Below are positions 1 through 7,794 of a stretch of DNA of 64,000 nucleotides, one piece after another (within the stretch, counting starts at the first letter, position 1; every line of letters begins with the position of its first letter). This DNA comes from Fibrella forsythiae (GTDB taxonomy: Bacteria > Bacteroidota > Bacteroidia > Cytophagales > Spirosomataceae): assembly GCF_017353175.1 (NCBI RefSeq), contig NZ_JAFMYW010000011.1:62001-126000 (forward strand). Reading direction: 5' to 3'. Under the pieces are notes generated by a model. That model saw only the letters and a program-made list of their open reading frames with translations. It had not been told where the DNA came from and searched no databases. A program made the position numbers and the translations under genes.

Positions 1-162
1 TTTCTCCGATAACCCGAGTTCGGTAAGGCTGGGTACCCGGACAATGTTGAACAGAAGCAGGTCGTATACGTCGACAAAATACCCGAGCGCGGCCACCAGT
101 ACGGGCAGCGTAAGGGTAGCGCGAAGAGCAGCAGCGGTTGATAGCGGGGGCGAAGATTGCAT
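1..162 (-). CDS. MFS transporter, N-terminal fragment (runs off window start)
   Basis: The reverse strand from 162 is open to the window edge (54 codons). It starts with ATG and encodes a short polar head, then a hydrophobic helix and the motif GYFVDVYDLLLFNIVR. That motif resembles the first transmembrane helix of major facilitator superfamily sugar or metabolite transporters, with an Asp-x-x-Asp pair after the helix. Only the first helix is present, so the substrate cannot be inferred. No clear ribosome-binding site precedes the ATG. The assignment rests on one motif. Confidence 0.6.
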   Translation of the reverse strand, partial: MQSSPPLSTAAALRATLTLPVLVAALGYFVDVYDLLLFNIVRVPSLTELGLSEK

Positions 163-180
163 GCAGGAAATATAAGAAAT

Positions 181-283
181 AAGTCAGTAGTCATAAGTCA
201 ATAGTCGATAGTGGTGTTGCTCTTTTACCTGGGCCAGATAAGCGTAGCTCTTACGACTTACCTAGTTGCCTATTCCCTAACCT
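181..283. repeat. Degenerate 7-bp tandem array (wAGTCRw), probably a decayed hairpin
   Basis: Between the divergent genes lies a tandem run of about 7-bp units (AGTCAGT, AGTCATA, AGTCAAT, AGTCGAT) at 182-211. A weaker inverted counterpart (CGACTTACCTAG) lies around 253-268. The layout matches the better preserved low-complexity hairpins elsewhere in this window, but the second arm is poor. I read it as a decayed member of the same family. Confidence 0.4.
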
Positions 284-336
284 TCCCAAACCTTCAACGT
301 ACCTGACCCGTTTTGACCTAAACATCTCAACGACTA

Positions 337-1440
337 ATGAAAAAGTGGTTTATACATATGGGGCTCGGTCTGGCATTCGCCGGTATAGCCCAAATGGCAA
401 CTGCCCAGGCCAAACTGGAACCTGTATTCAAAGACAATACCTATCAGCTGACGGGCGTGGCCGTCTCGAAAAGCGGGCGGATATTCATTAATTACCCCCT
501 CTGGTCTGACACATACAAGTACGCACTGGTTGAAGTAATGAAAGACGGGTCGGTGAAACCATATCCTGACGCGGCCTGGAACAGCTGGAAGATGGGGCAG
601 GACCCAACCAATCGATGGGTGTGCGTTCAATCAGAATTTGTTGATGCCAAAGACCGGTTGTGGGTTATCGATCCGGCCAGCCCTAAACAGACGGGAGTCT
701 ATCGGGATGCGCACAAGCTGGTTTGCTTCGATCTGGCGACCAATAAAGTGATCCGGCAATATTCCTTCAAGAACATTGTTGGGCCAGACAGCTACCTCAA
801 CGATATCCGGGTCGATACGCAGCGAGAGGTGGTATATGTAACCGAATCGAAGAATGGGGGCGTTGCTGTGATCGACATCAACAGCGGCAAGATCACGATG
901 AAATTACAGGGCGATAAGTCGATGAAAGCAGACCCGTTGTTCAAATTTGTGATTGATGGTCGGGAATTGCGGGACGATAAAGGGCCGGTAAAATTCAATT
1001 CGGATGGCCTGGCACTAACGCCTGATGGCGACATGCTGTATTATAAGCCATTGAGTGATAATAGACTTTATCGAATCTCGACGGCGGCCCTGCGCGATGC
1101 CAGTTTGAGCGATGCTGATCTAAAGGCAAAAGTAGAGGATATGGGCAACTACACCACCACCGATGGTATGATCATCGACGAAGCCGGAAATCTATATCTG
1201 GGTGATATTCAGGGGTATGAGCTCTATAGCCTGCAAACCAGCGGAAACCCGAAGCCACCGCTCAAGCGGACGAATCTGGTAAAAGACATGACCCTTCTGC
1301 AATGGCCAGATAGCTACGCCATACACGATGGGTATCTGTACGTGACAACGTCGCAGATTGACCACATGGCCAAAAACAACGGTGGCAAAGACACTCGCAA
1401 ACGCCCGTATGAATTGTTCCGGGTTAAAATCAGGAATTGA
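337..1440 (+). CDS. Secreted yellow/major royal jelly (MRJP)-family beta-propeller protein
   Basis: This 367-residue protein has an N-terminal signal peptide (Met-Lys-Lys, hydrophobic core, cleavage near AQA, residue ~24). The mature part has the features of the yellow/MRJP family, annotated in bacteria as L-dopachrome tautomerase-related: GVAVSKSGRIFINYPLW near the start, a DAKDRLWVIDPA strand, SYLNDIRVDT, and a late DGMIIDEAGNLYLGDI. These proteins fold as six-bladed propellers, and the bacterial members have no settled function. A periplasmic or outer-surface site follows from the signal peptide. It is a single gene, and its stop codon abuts the RRYY repeat that follows. The family call is solid; the biochemical role is not known. 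Confidence 0.8.
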   Translation: MKKWFIHMGLGLAFAGIAQMATAQAKLEPVFKDNTYQLTGVAVSKSGRIFINYPLWSDTYKYALVEVMKDGSVKPYPDAAWNSWKMGQDPTNRWVCVQSEFVDAKDRLWVIDPASPKQTGVYRDAHKLVCFDLATNKVIRQYSFKNIVGPDSYLNDIRVDTQREVVYVTESKNGGVAVIDINSGKITMKLQGDKSMKADPLFKFVIDGRELRDDKGPVKFNSDGLALTPDGDMLYYKPLSDNRLYRISTAALRDASLSDADLKAKVEDMGNYTTTDGMIIDEAGNLYLGDIQGYELYSLQTSGNPKPPLKRTNLVKDMTLLQWPDSYAIHDGYLYVTTSQIDHMAKNNGGKDTRKRPYELFRVKIRN

Positions 1441-1609
1441 TTGGTGGGTCGGTGGATTGGTTGGCTGGTGGATTGGTTAACTGGTTGACTAGTTGGCTGG
1501 TGAATTGGTCATCCGGAACTGTAACGCTTTACCAATCAACCAGTTAACCAATTAACTAGCCAACTAGTCAACCAGTTAACCAATCAACTAACCAACCAAT
1601 CCACCAATC
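1437..1609. repeat. Long inverted repeat made of RRYY tetranucleotides
   Basis: The left arm (about 1437-1510) is a run of GGTT, AACT, GACT, AGTT and GGCT blocks, all purine-purine-pyrimidine-pyrimidine. After a ~20-base non-repetitive centre (1511-1530), the right arm (about 1531-1609) is its reverse complement. The best stretch is 28 bases identical between the arms, with the right arm longer by extra units. It follows the stop codon of the MRJP-family gene and could act as a transcription terminator or an RNase III target. The same unit type recurs at 20264-20536 and 59873-59932. Confidence 0.85.
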
Positions 1610-1650
1610 TGCCAGACACCGTTTAATCAATCCTGAAAATTTATTTTCAT

Positions 1651-1697
1651 TTCACTTTGAATTACAAAGTGAAATCGATTTGCTTTGTAATTCAAAG
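1651..1697. promoter_or_regulatory. Two CTTTG-N5-CAAAG palindromes upstream of the XrtN locus
   Basis: Two adjacent palindromes lie just before the ATG at 1711. The first, 1651-1673, is TTCACTTTG, AATTA, then CAAAGTGAA (9-bp arms). The second, 1683-1697, is CTTTG, TAATT, then CAAAG. A third copy (ACTTTG, AAAAA, CAAAGT) is at 3951-3967 before the VIT-protein gene. Identical arms, identical 5-bp A/T spacers and identical placement support an operator for a dimeric regulator. The winged-helix protein encoded between the sites (3577-3879) is the natural candidate; that link is inference. Confidence 0.65.
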
Positions 1698-1710
1698 TAC
1701 TTTCAGCACA

Positions 1711-2421
1711 ATGCTTTATCCGACTAAGTTATTGGTAGAGCGTACTCTACCCACCGTAACGCCATCAAAGGGGAAAGGGCTAACTGCCCTGACCCTGCTG
1801 ACGGGCGTCTGTTTTATCCTGGTAACCGTCCGTGGGGCACTTACCGGCAATTGGTGGTTCTTCATGTTTCTGATGTGGAACCTGTTTCTGGCCTGGTTTC
1901 CGCTGGGTGTCATGCTTGTCCTCCGCGACCTTCGGGTCTCGGGCGTTCTGGGGCGGGGCCGGCGCGATCAAACTGTTTCGTGGCTGATGGTTGGCCTGTG
2001 GCTGCTATTCATGCCCAATGCGCCATACATCATCACCGACCTGTTCCATCTTCGCATGACCGATGGGCAGATGGTCTGGTTCGATACGCTGATGATCTTT
2101 GTTGGGGCCGTAACAGGCTTGCTGGCGGGACTTTATAGTACCCTGCTTGCTCACCGCACCGTACGAACCCTCACCGGATCGCTGCCATCCTGGGTGTTCA
2201 TTATGGCGTGTCAGGGGCTGGCGGGCTTTGGTATCTACCTGGGGCGGTACATTCGCTGGAACAGCTGGAGCATTCTGACACAGCCTATGATTCTGACGCG
2301 CAGTTTATGGACGTCGCTTCATGATCCGTTGGCGCAAAAAGTAGCGTTAACGTATGGCTTCGGGCTGGCAACACTGTATGTTGCCTTCTACATTTACGTC
2401 GAAAAAGAATTGACGAGCTGA
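1711..2421 (+). CDS. DUF1361 polytopic membrane protein
   Basis: An inner-membrane protein of about 236 residues with roughly six transmembrane segments. The signature stretches are FLMWNLFLAWFPLG and LWLLFMPNAPYIITDLFHL, characteristic of the DUF1361 family, whose function is unknown. The frame is open from a TTG at 1657, but that would place the start inside the first operator palindrome, so I chose the ATG at 1711, which follows the second palindrome. The stop lies 3 bases before the next ATG, so it is translationally coupled to the DgkA-like gene and is the first gene of the XrtN locus block. Confidence 0.82.
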   Translation: MLYPTKLLVERTLPTVTPSKGKGLTALTLLTGVCFILVTVRGALTGNWWFFMFLMWNLFLAWFPLGVMLVLRDLRVSGVLGRGRRDQTVSWLMVGLWLLFMPNAPYIITDLFHLRMTDGQMVWFDTLMIFVGAVTGLLAGLYSTLLAHRTVRTLTGSLPSWVFIMACQGLAGFGIYLGRYIRWNSWSILTQPMILTRSLWTSLHDPLAQKVALTYGFGLATLYVAFYIYVEKELTS

Positions 2422-2424
2422 TAC

Positions 2425-2796
2425 ATGATCAACATCCCCAAGTTTCTCCGAAGTTTTCAGTTTGCCGCACGGGGAATTGTTGATCTGTTCCGGTTCGAAA
2501 ACAACGCCAAAATACATTTGCTGGCGGCCATACTGGTGATAGGAGCGGGGTTCTGGCTACACCTTTCAACCACAGAATGGGTGCTGATCATTACCCAGAT
2601 TGGGCTTGTCATGGCTACCGAGAGCGTCAATACGGCCCTCGAAAAACTAGCCGATCGGGTTACTACCCAACACGATCCACTGATTGGGGCTGCCAAAGAT
2701 TTATCGTCAGGGGCGGTACTGATCGTTGCTGTTGTGGCGCTGCTGGTCGGGTTGCTTATCTTCGCGCCCAAGCTACTTGCCCTAATTTCCCTCTAA
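2425..2796 (+). CDS. DgkA-family diacylglycerol/undecaprenol kinase
   Basis: A 123-residue integral membrane kinase of the DgkA family, which phosphorylates diacylglycerol or undecaprenol using ATP. An amphipathic N-terminal helix (FLRSFQFAARGIVDLFRFENNAKIH) carries the conserved Glu-Asn-Asn-Ala-x-x-His. Three transmembrane helices follow. The catalytic and metal-binding signature reads ESVNTALEKLADRV, then a D-x-x-x-G-x-A-K-D-x-x-S-G-A-V motif near residues 87-101. The short length and motif spacing match Gram-positive-type and Bacteroidota undecaprenol kinases more than E. coli DgkA. It starts 3 bases after the DUF1361 stop. Lipid-carrier recycling for cell-surface assembly would fit its place beside an exosortase, by inference. 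Confidence 0.88.
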   Translation: MINIPKFLRSFQFAARGIVDLFRFENNAKIHLLAAILVIGAGFWLHLSTTEWVLIITQIGLVMATESVNTALEKLADRVTTQHDPLIGAAKDLSSGAVLIVAVVALLVGLLIFAPKLLALISL

Positions 2797-2887
2797 CCGT
2801 TTTGTTTCGAACATCCCACCAGTTCACTACTCAACGTTCCATGTCAATTGGCTTATTCCCTACATCAGCGTACCCCTTTTCAACAAT

Positions 2888-3568
2888 ATGACCGAATCTC
2901 GCGAACATCTACAAACTCTGACCGAGATCCGTGGGCTCATGGAACGGTCGACCAAGTTTCTGTCGTTGAGCGGCCTCTCAGGCGTATCGGCAGGGCTGAT
3001 TGCGATGGGCGGCGCTTTGGCGGCTTACCTACGGCTGCGTAAGGGCTGGTTCACATTTTTCGATTCCGCTCATTATGACACGTTTACGCCTATGTCGCGC
3101 CGGCAGTTGATGGAATTCCTGTTTATCGACGCCAGTATCGTCTTAACGCTGGCACTACTTGCGGCCTGGTATTTTACCTCGCGAAAGGCCCGGCGGCAGG
3201 GACTCAGCGTATGGACATCAGCCTCTCGCCGACTGATTGGTGCCCTGGCGGTGCCGTTACTGGCGGCCGGTATCTTCTGCCTGGGGCTGGTTTATCACCA
3301 GTTGCTCTGGCTTGTTTGCCCCACCATGCTCACGTTTTACGGCCTCACCTTGCTAAACGCCAGCCGCTACACCTACCGCGATCTGGAGTACCTTGGCCTG
3401 TGCGAAATTGTGTTGGGGCTGCTGTCGCTTTTCCTGACGGGCTACAGCCTGCTTGCCTGGACCATTGGTTTTGGTGTATTGCACGTGGTATATGGCACGG
3501 TGATGTGGCTTAAGTATGATCGCCCCACGCATGGGCGCCCCACGAACGGGCTGCTCACGAATGATTGA
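2888..3568 (+). CDS. Polytopic membrane protein paired with a winged-helix regulator
   Basis: A 226-residue protein with a polar amphipathic N-terminus (TEIRGLMERSTKFLSLSGLSG) and about five hydrophobic segments. I know this arrangement as a conserved uncharacterised Bacteroidota membrane protein encoded directly before a small HTH regulator, and here the two genes are 8 bases apart (stop at 3568, next ATG at 3577). The N-terminal soluble helix could be a contact surface for the regulator. No catalytic motif is visible. The last dozen residues (THGRPTNGLLTND) come from a short imperfect direct repeat of CCCCACGnATGGGC, so the C-terminus may be variable. No function is known. Confidence 0.75.
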   Translation: MTESREHLQTLTEIRGLMERSTKFLSLSGLSGVSAGLIAMGGALAAYLRLRKGWFTFFDSAHYDTFTPMSRRQLMEFLFIDASIVLTLALLAAWYFTSRKARRQGLSVWTSASRRLIGALAVPLLAAGIFCLGLVYHQLLWLVCPTMLTFYGLTLLNASRYTYRDLEYLGLCEIVLGLLSLFLTGYSLLAWTIGFGVLHVVYGTVMWLKYDRPTHGRPTNGLLTND

Positions 3569-3576
3569 CTCACCGC

Positions 3577-3879
3577 ATGACAAACGACGTACTGTCCCGC
3601 TTCAATAAGGCCTTTGAAAGCAAGGCTCGCCTCAGCATCATGTCGGTGCTGATGGTAAACGATGCGGTCAGTTTTAACGAATTGAAAGAACTGCTCAATC
3701 TCACCGATGGGAACCTGGCCACGCACCTCCGGGCGCTGGAAGAGCAGCGTTATGTGCTGGTTCAGAAACAGTTTGTTGGCCGAAAACCCAATACAACGTA
3801 CCTGGCTACCGACACCGGCAAGCAGGCATTTACCGACCACCTCAATGCGCTGGAGGCATTTATCCGAGGCGCTATTTAA
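3577..3879 (+). CDS. Small winged-helix transcriptional regulator
   Basis: A protein of about 100 residues that is entirely a winged helix-turn-helix, with sequence NKAFESKARLSIMSVLMVND, the helix pair SFNELKELLNLTDGNLATHLRALE, and a wing around FVGRKPNTTYLATDTGKQAF. This is the ArsR/MarR-like HTH_34 type. There is no ligand domain. The ATG at 3577 is preferred to the TTG at 3565, because the protein then begins MTNDVLSRFNKAF as in relatives and does not overlap the previous gene. It probably binds the CTTTG-N5-CAAAG palindromes at 1651-1697 and 3951-3967, which would make it the local regulator of the exosortase N locus. That is inference from position and symmetry. Confidence 0.85.
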   Translation: MTNDVLSRFNKAFESKARLSIMSVLMVNDAVSFNELKELLNLTDGNLATHLRALEEQRYVLVQKQFVGRKPNTTYLATDTGKQAFTDHLNALEAFIRGAI

Positions 3880-3950
3880 AGATTATCACCCCGTTACTGC
3901 ACTTCTTTTAAGCTGATCTTTCCGTTTATCCACACCGTTTTTATCTTTTC

Positions 3951-3967
3951 ACTTTGAAAAACAAAGT
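3951..3967. promoter_or_regulatory. CTTTG-N5-CAAAG palindrome before the XrtN VIT-protein gene
   Basis: ACTTTG, five A residues, then CAAAGT form a palindrome ending 5 bases before the ATG at 3973. The bases after it (ACTTT) are also shared with the copy at 1683-1697. A bound repressor here would cover the translation start and any promoter just upstream. Confidence 0.6.
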
Positions 3968-3972
3968 ACTTT

Positions 3973-6603
3973 ATGTTAGCGAACCGTGTCGTTGAGAACG
4001 TACCCGAAGCGCAGGCGCGACCTGCGCTGTTGAGCCCCGCCCCTCGCACTGAGAACGAAGCCCTTACAAACTGGCGATCTCCTTTCGATGATCCGATTTT
4101 TCGAACAGCAAGCTGGTTGCTTACTTTTTCGGCCGGGTTATTTATAGCGCATGGTCCGTTGCTGAACGTACTGACAGATGACGGCTTCCTCTTTTTTAAC
4201 CTTCATTATATCATTGCGTTTGTTTTCAGTCTGATCGTGCTCCCGCGTAGTCGGTTCGGCTATTTACTGAGAAACGACCGTCGGCAGCAGGCATCGGTCT
4301 GGCTATCGCTTGTGCTTTGGTATATCAGTGCGTTCGCGCTGAACCGGCATGTAGCTATTTTCGAGCAATCGGCTCCCTGGCTTTGCTGGATAATTGCGGG
4401 TAGCGGTGCCCTAATGGTGCTCCATACCTGGGCCGACAAACTACCGGCCTGGGGGCAACAACTGCTATACGCGGGCTTGGCGGGAGCGTTCTTACTGTTT
4501 CTCTATCAGGCTATATACGTTGGCCCTTTTTACGCCATAAGCGTTCCGGCATTGTTAGTGCTGGGCATCTCGTTCCATACGTTTGTACCTGCCCTACTGG
4601 CGTTTGTGGTGGGGCGGCAACTGGTTGTAGCAGTGCGGCAACGAACGTACCTGCGCGGCGCCGTGGCGGCGGGTCTGCTGATTCCGGTATCGCTGCTTCT
4701 CCTTTTTCTGGCCAACTGGTACCGCACCGTCGACAGGCTCGATCAGGTACGTATGGATGCCGCCCTACGCCATACCAGTGATTTGCCCGACTGGGTTCAG
4801 ATGGCACAGCAACTCCATTCGGGGCCAGTTACTGACCGAATTCTGAAAGAGGGTATTGTGTACAGCACATCGCCCTGGAGCCGTTCGCTGGGCGGGCAAA
4901 TGGGCCTGAATGACGTTCGGATTCACGACCCACTCGTAGTAATAGCCCATAGTCTGTTTCCCGTTCCGGCGTTTGCCGCCGACGAACAGACTAAACTGTT
5001 ACGCGCGGTAAGCCAACAGCACTATGGCACCGAGCGAAAACTCTGGAGTGGGAGCAACCTGACCACGTCGCAGGTAGCTACGCAGGTACGTGTCTGGCCG
5101 CAGTACCGGTTAAGCTATACCGAAAAAACCATCTGGGTGCAGAACAGCGGGCAGTGGGAGAGCCGTGAAGCCCTGTACACGTTTCATCTGCCCGAAGGCT
5201 CGGCCGTGTCGGCCCTGTCGCTGTGGATAAACGGACGGGAAGAACCCGCCCGGCTCACTACGCAGGCGAAAGCCGATTCGGCCTATAAACAAATTGTTGG
5301 CGTTGAGAGTCGGGTGGCCGAGCGCGATCCGTCGGTGGTGACCTGGCAGGAAGGCAACCGGGTAACGATCCGGGTATTTCCGGTGCCGGCAAAGCAGGAT
5401 CGACAGGTGAAAATTGGCATCACCTCGCCACTACGCCTTAACGGAAAAACACTGACCTACCAGAACCCGTGGTTTGAAGGGCCCTCTGCCAGCCAGGCAA
5501 AAGAAACGCTGAAACTAACCGTTGATGGTGACCCGGCAAACCTGGAACTGAATGGTATCTCGGGGGCGCCAGTCAATCGCGAATTGATTCTGCATGGCCG
5601 GTATCAGCCCGATTGGTCGGTACAAATGAACGCGCCGACATTATCGCCCGAGCCATTCCAGCTGGATGGGAAAGCGTATCAACTAGCCAGCTATGTACCT
5701 GTGAAACAGCCTTTCACACCGACTGATCTCTACCTGGATATAAACGAAACCTGGACCAGTTCAGACGTTGACAAACTCATTGAACTGGCTGATAAACAAC
5801 ATATAGCTCATGTATGGGTGTTTCGCGACGGGCTGGTATCCATGACAAAAACCAATCGGCAACAACTGGTTGAATCGTTGACGAAACAGCCATTTAGCCT
5901 CTTCCCGATCTATCGGATTGCCAAGCCTGAAACCTCTCTTTTTATCACAAAAGGAACGCCCAATGGCCCAACCCTGACTGACCTTGACAGTAGCGCGTTT
6001 GCCAATCGATTAGCCGCTCAGGCAACGTACCTGACGGCACCCATACGTACCTACAGCCTGACCAGCGAGTTACCACCTTACCTGAGAACACTGACTGAAC
6101 TACGCGTGCTACATACCGTAACTGGCGATCTGAATAATCTGGAACAGCTCTTGACGAAGCATCAATTCAACGCTGATGCAGTTACGGATAATCAGGTTGT
6201 GATAGCCGGTTCAGGCTTGGTTATCAGGCAAATAGTGGCCGACTCGGCAGGGCAATCCAGGCAAAAGGCAAACCTGGCTCCCGACCATCTGCTGCGGCTA
6301 TTTACGTATAATCAACTCATGCAGCGTGTAGGGCGAAGCTACTTCGACAAAACATACCGAGCCGATGAAACCCTGGCTGCCATTGCGCAGCGGGGGCACG
6401 TTGTCTCGCCCGTTTCCAGCCTGGTAGTGCTGGAAACGCCGAAAGACTACGATCGGTTTGGCATCAAGGCTGACAAGAAGGGGCTCGACAATGCTACTCT
6501 GAATCAGGACGGGGCCGTTCCTGAGCCGCACGAATGGGCCATGATGGTGCTAATTGCCCTACTGGTTGGCTGGTTCTACGTGCGCCCAAGGCTGCTTGTT
6601 TGA
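3973..6603 (+). CDS. XrtN-system VIT-domain protein with PEP-type C-terminal sorting tail
   Basis: An 876-residue membrane protein and the presumed sole substrate of exosortase N. Residues ~40-250 contain about seven hydrophobic helices. Residues ~375-490 form a VIT (vault/inter-alpha-trypsin inhibitor) domain, with YRLSYTEKTIWVQNSGQWE, a F-x-L-P-E-G-S turn and the DSAYKQIVGVESRVAERDP region. A long extracytoplasmic region follows. The C-terminus has the tripartite layout of an exosortase signal: VPEP near residue 847, then a hydrophobic helix (MMVLIALLVGWFYV), then a short basic end (RPRLLV). It is followed 113 bases later by the exosortase gene. Processing at the PEP motif is expected from the family and not shown here. 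Confidence 0.88.
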   Translation: MLANRVVENVPEAQARPALLSPAPRTENEALTNWRSPFDDPIFRTASWLLTFSAGLFIAHGPLLNVLTDDGFLFFNLHYIIAFVFSLIVLPRSRFGYLLRNDRRQQASVWLSLVLWYISAFALNRHVAIFEQSAPWLCWIIAGSGALMVLHTWADKLPAWGQQLLYAGLAGAFLLFLYQAIYVGPFYAISVPALLVLGISFHTFVPALLAFVVGRQLVVAVRQRTYLRGAVAAGLLIPVSLLLLFLANWYRTVDRLDQVRMDAALRHTSDLPDWVQMAQQLHSGPVTDRILKEGIVYSTSPWSRSLGGQMGLNDVRIHDPLVVIAHSLFPVPAFAADEQTKLLRAVSQQHYGTERKLWSGSNLTTSQVATQVRVWPQYRLSYTEKTIWVQNSGQWESREALYTFHLPEGSAVSALSLWINGREEPARLTTQAKADSAYKQIVGVESRVAERDPSVVTWQEGNRVTIRVFPVPAKQDRQVKIGITSPLRLNGKTLTYQNPWFEGPSASQAKETLKLTVDGDPANLELNGISGAPVNRELILHGRYQPDWSVQMNAPTLSPEPFQLDGKAYQLASYVPVKQPFTPTDLYLDINETWTSSDVDKLIELADKQHIAHVWVFRDGLVSMTKTNRQQLVESLTKQPFSLFPIYRIAKPETSLFITKGTPNGPTLTDLDSSAFANRLAAQATYLTAPIRTYSLTSELPPYLRTLTELRVLHTVTGDLNNLEQLLTKHQFNADAVTDNQVVIAGSGLVIRQIVADSAGQSRQKANLAPDHLLRLFTYNQLMQRVGRSYFDKTYRADETLAAIAQRGHVVSPVSSLVVLETPKDYDRFGIKADKKGLDNATLNQDGAVPEPHEWAMMVLIALLVGWFYVRPRLLV

Positions 6604-6716
6604 CGGACACATTGCGTCGCGCTTGTTGAAAGACAACATAGCGTGACGTAACCCAACCTCCAGGCAAAGCGCTACTTATCCACGCGTCAACCGTAAACGC
6701 AACTACACATCTTCCC

Positions 6717-7775
6717 ATGCCCGATCTGCTGATTTTATTGACGATGGCCCTGATTGGCTTCGCTAGTATGCCCGGTCAGCCTGGCCGGCATAGGTGGCTG
6801 ACTCGATTAGTGGCGTTACTAGCGTTGTCGCCCCTACTCAGGTACGTTGACGGTGTGTTTGGTTTTGCGGTTAGGCTGCGCCTCAGCGCCTGGGCCGGGC
6901 TGCTGCTACGGCAAGTAGGCATACCCGTGCAGGTTGACGGGAATATATTGCTGCTCTACGGACAGGAAATGGCCGTCGACCCCGCCTGTATGGGCCTGCG
7001 GATGACGGGCATTACCTTGTTGCTGGCCCTTTTCTGGCTACTCGCCTACGAGCGGCGTTGGGTACGTTCGCTGCCATTGGGTTGGGTGCTGGCACACGGT
7101 GGCGTAGCACTGGGTCTCACGATGGTTGCCAATCTGCTCAGGATTATCCTGCTGGTTTTGTTCAGGCTCCTGCCCGATAATCCGCTTCATGAAGCCGTTG
7201 GGCTGATGTGTATACTAGCGTATGCCTGGTTGCCAATTTGGGTGTTGGCCCGCTGGCTGGTTGGCCGGTATGGTACGGTCACATTCAACGAATCAGGCCA
7301 GACGCTGGTACTTCGCTCGTGTGTAGGTACGTTGGGCATTGCTGCGCTCTGTCTGGCTGCTAGTCGCCCAACAACGCAACTTTACTCAACCGATCAACGC
7401 GCTGGGTACGTTCGGCAAACCATTCAGTTGGGCTTTGTTCAATACAGCCGCCCCGGCGAATTGATCTATGTGAAACCGTTGCCCGACTGGTATAGCGCCG
7501 AACATAGCCCAACTGTTTGCTGGAAAGGACAGGGGTACACGCTCTGCCACCTGCGCGAGGTGACGATGAACGGACGACGGGTGTATACGGGGCAACTGAA
7601 GAAAGGCCGACATACACTGAACACTGCCTGGTGGTTTACCAATGGCCTGCACCAAAGTATTGGTCAACTGGATGTTCGATTGCGCATGCTGAGGGGCGAA
7701 CCCGGCTTTGCGCTGCTGAACGTTACCGTTGCCACACCCGGTGAATTAGCTGTTGCGGTTAAGCGCTGGCAATGA
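6717..7775 (+). CDS. xrtN: Exosortase N (XrtN)
   Basis: A 352-residue polytopic transpeptidase-like enzyme that should cleave and re-anchor the PEP-type tail of its neighbour. The three exosortase catalytic residues are visible in their motifs: Cys91 in DPACMGLRM, Arg142 in NLLRII, and His158 in NPLHEAVG, each next to a membrane helix. Beyond residue ~190 there is a further helix and an extracytoplasmic C-terminal region of about 140 residues, longer than in minimal exosortases. The single dedicated substrate upstream is the typical layout of the XrtN subgroup. The ATG at 6717 gives a hydrophobic first helix at once. The gene ends 19 bases from the convergent helicase gene, with no obvious terminator between them. 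Confidence 0.87.
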   Translation: MPDLLILLTMALIGFASMPGQPGRHRWLTRLVALLALSPLLRYVDGVFGFAVRLRLSAWAGLLLRQVGIPVQVDGNILLLYGQEMAVDPACMGLRMTGITLLLALFWLLAYERRWVRSLPLGWVLAHGGVALGLTMVANLLRIILLVLFRLLPDNPLHEAVGLMCILAYAWLPIWVLARWLVGRYGTVTFNESGQTLVLRSCVGTLGIAALCLAASRPTTQLYSTDQRAGYVRQTIQLGFVQYSRPGELIYVKPLPDWYSAEHSPTVCWKGQGYTLCHLREVTMNGRRVYTGQLKKGRHTLNTAWWFTNGLHQSIGQLDVRLRMLRGEPGFALLNVTVATPGELAVAVKRWQ

Positions 7776-7794
7776 CAAGGAGAGTGTTGCGAAG

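Noticed and set aside
1657-1710. Upstream TTG start for the DUF1361 protein
   Set aside because: It would begin within the first operator palindrome, and the added residues are unlike the family. The ATG at 1711 fits better.
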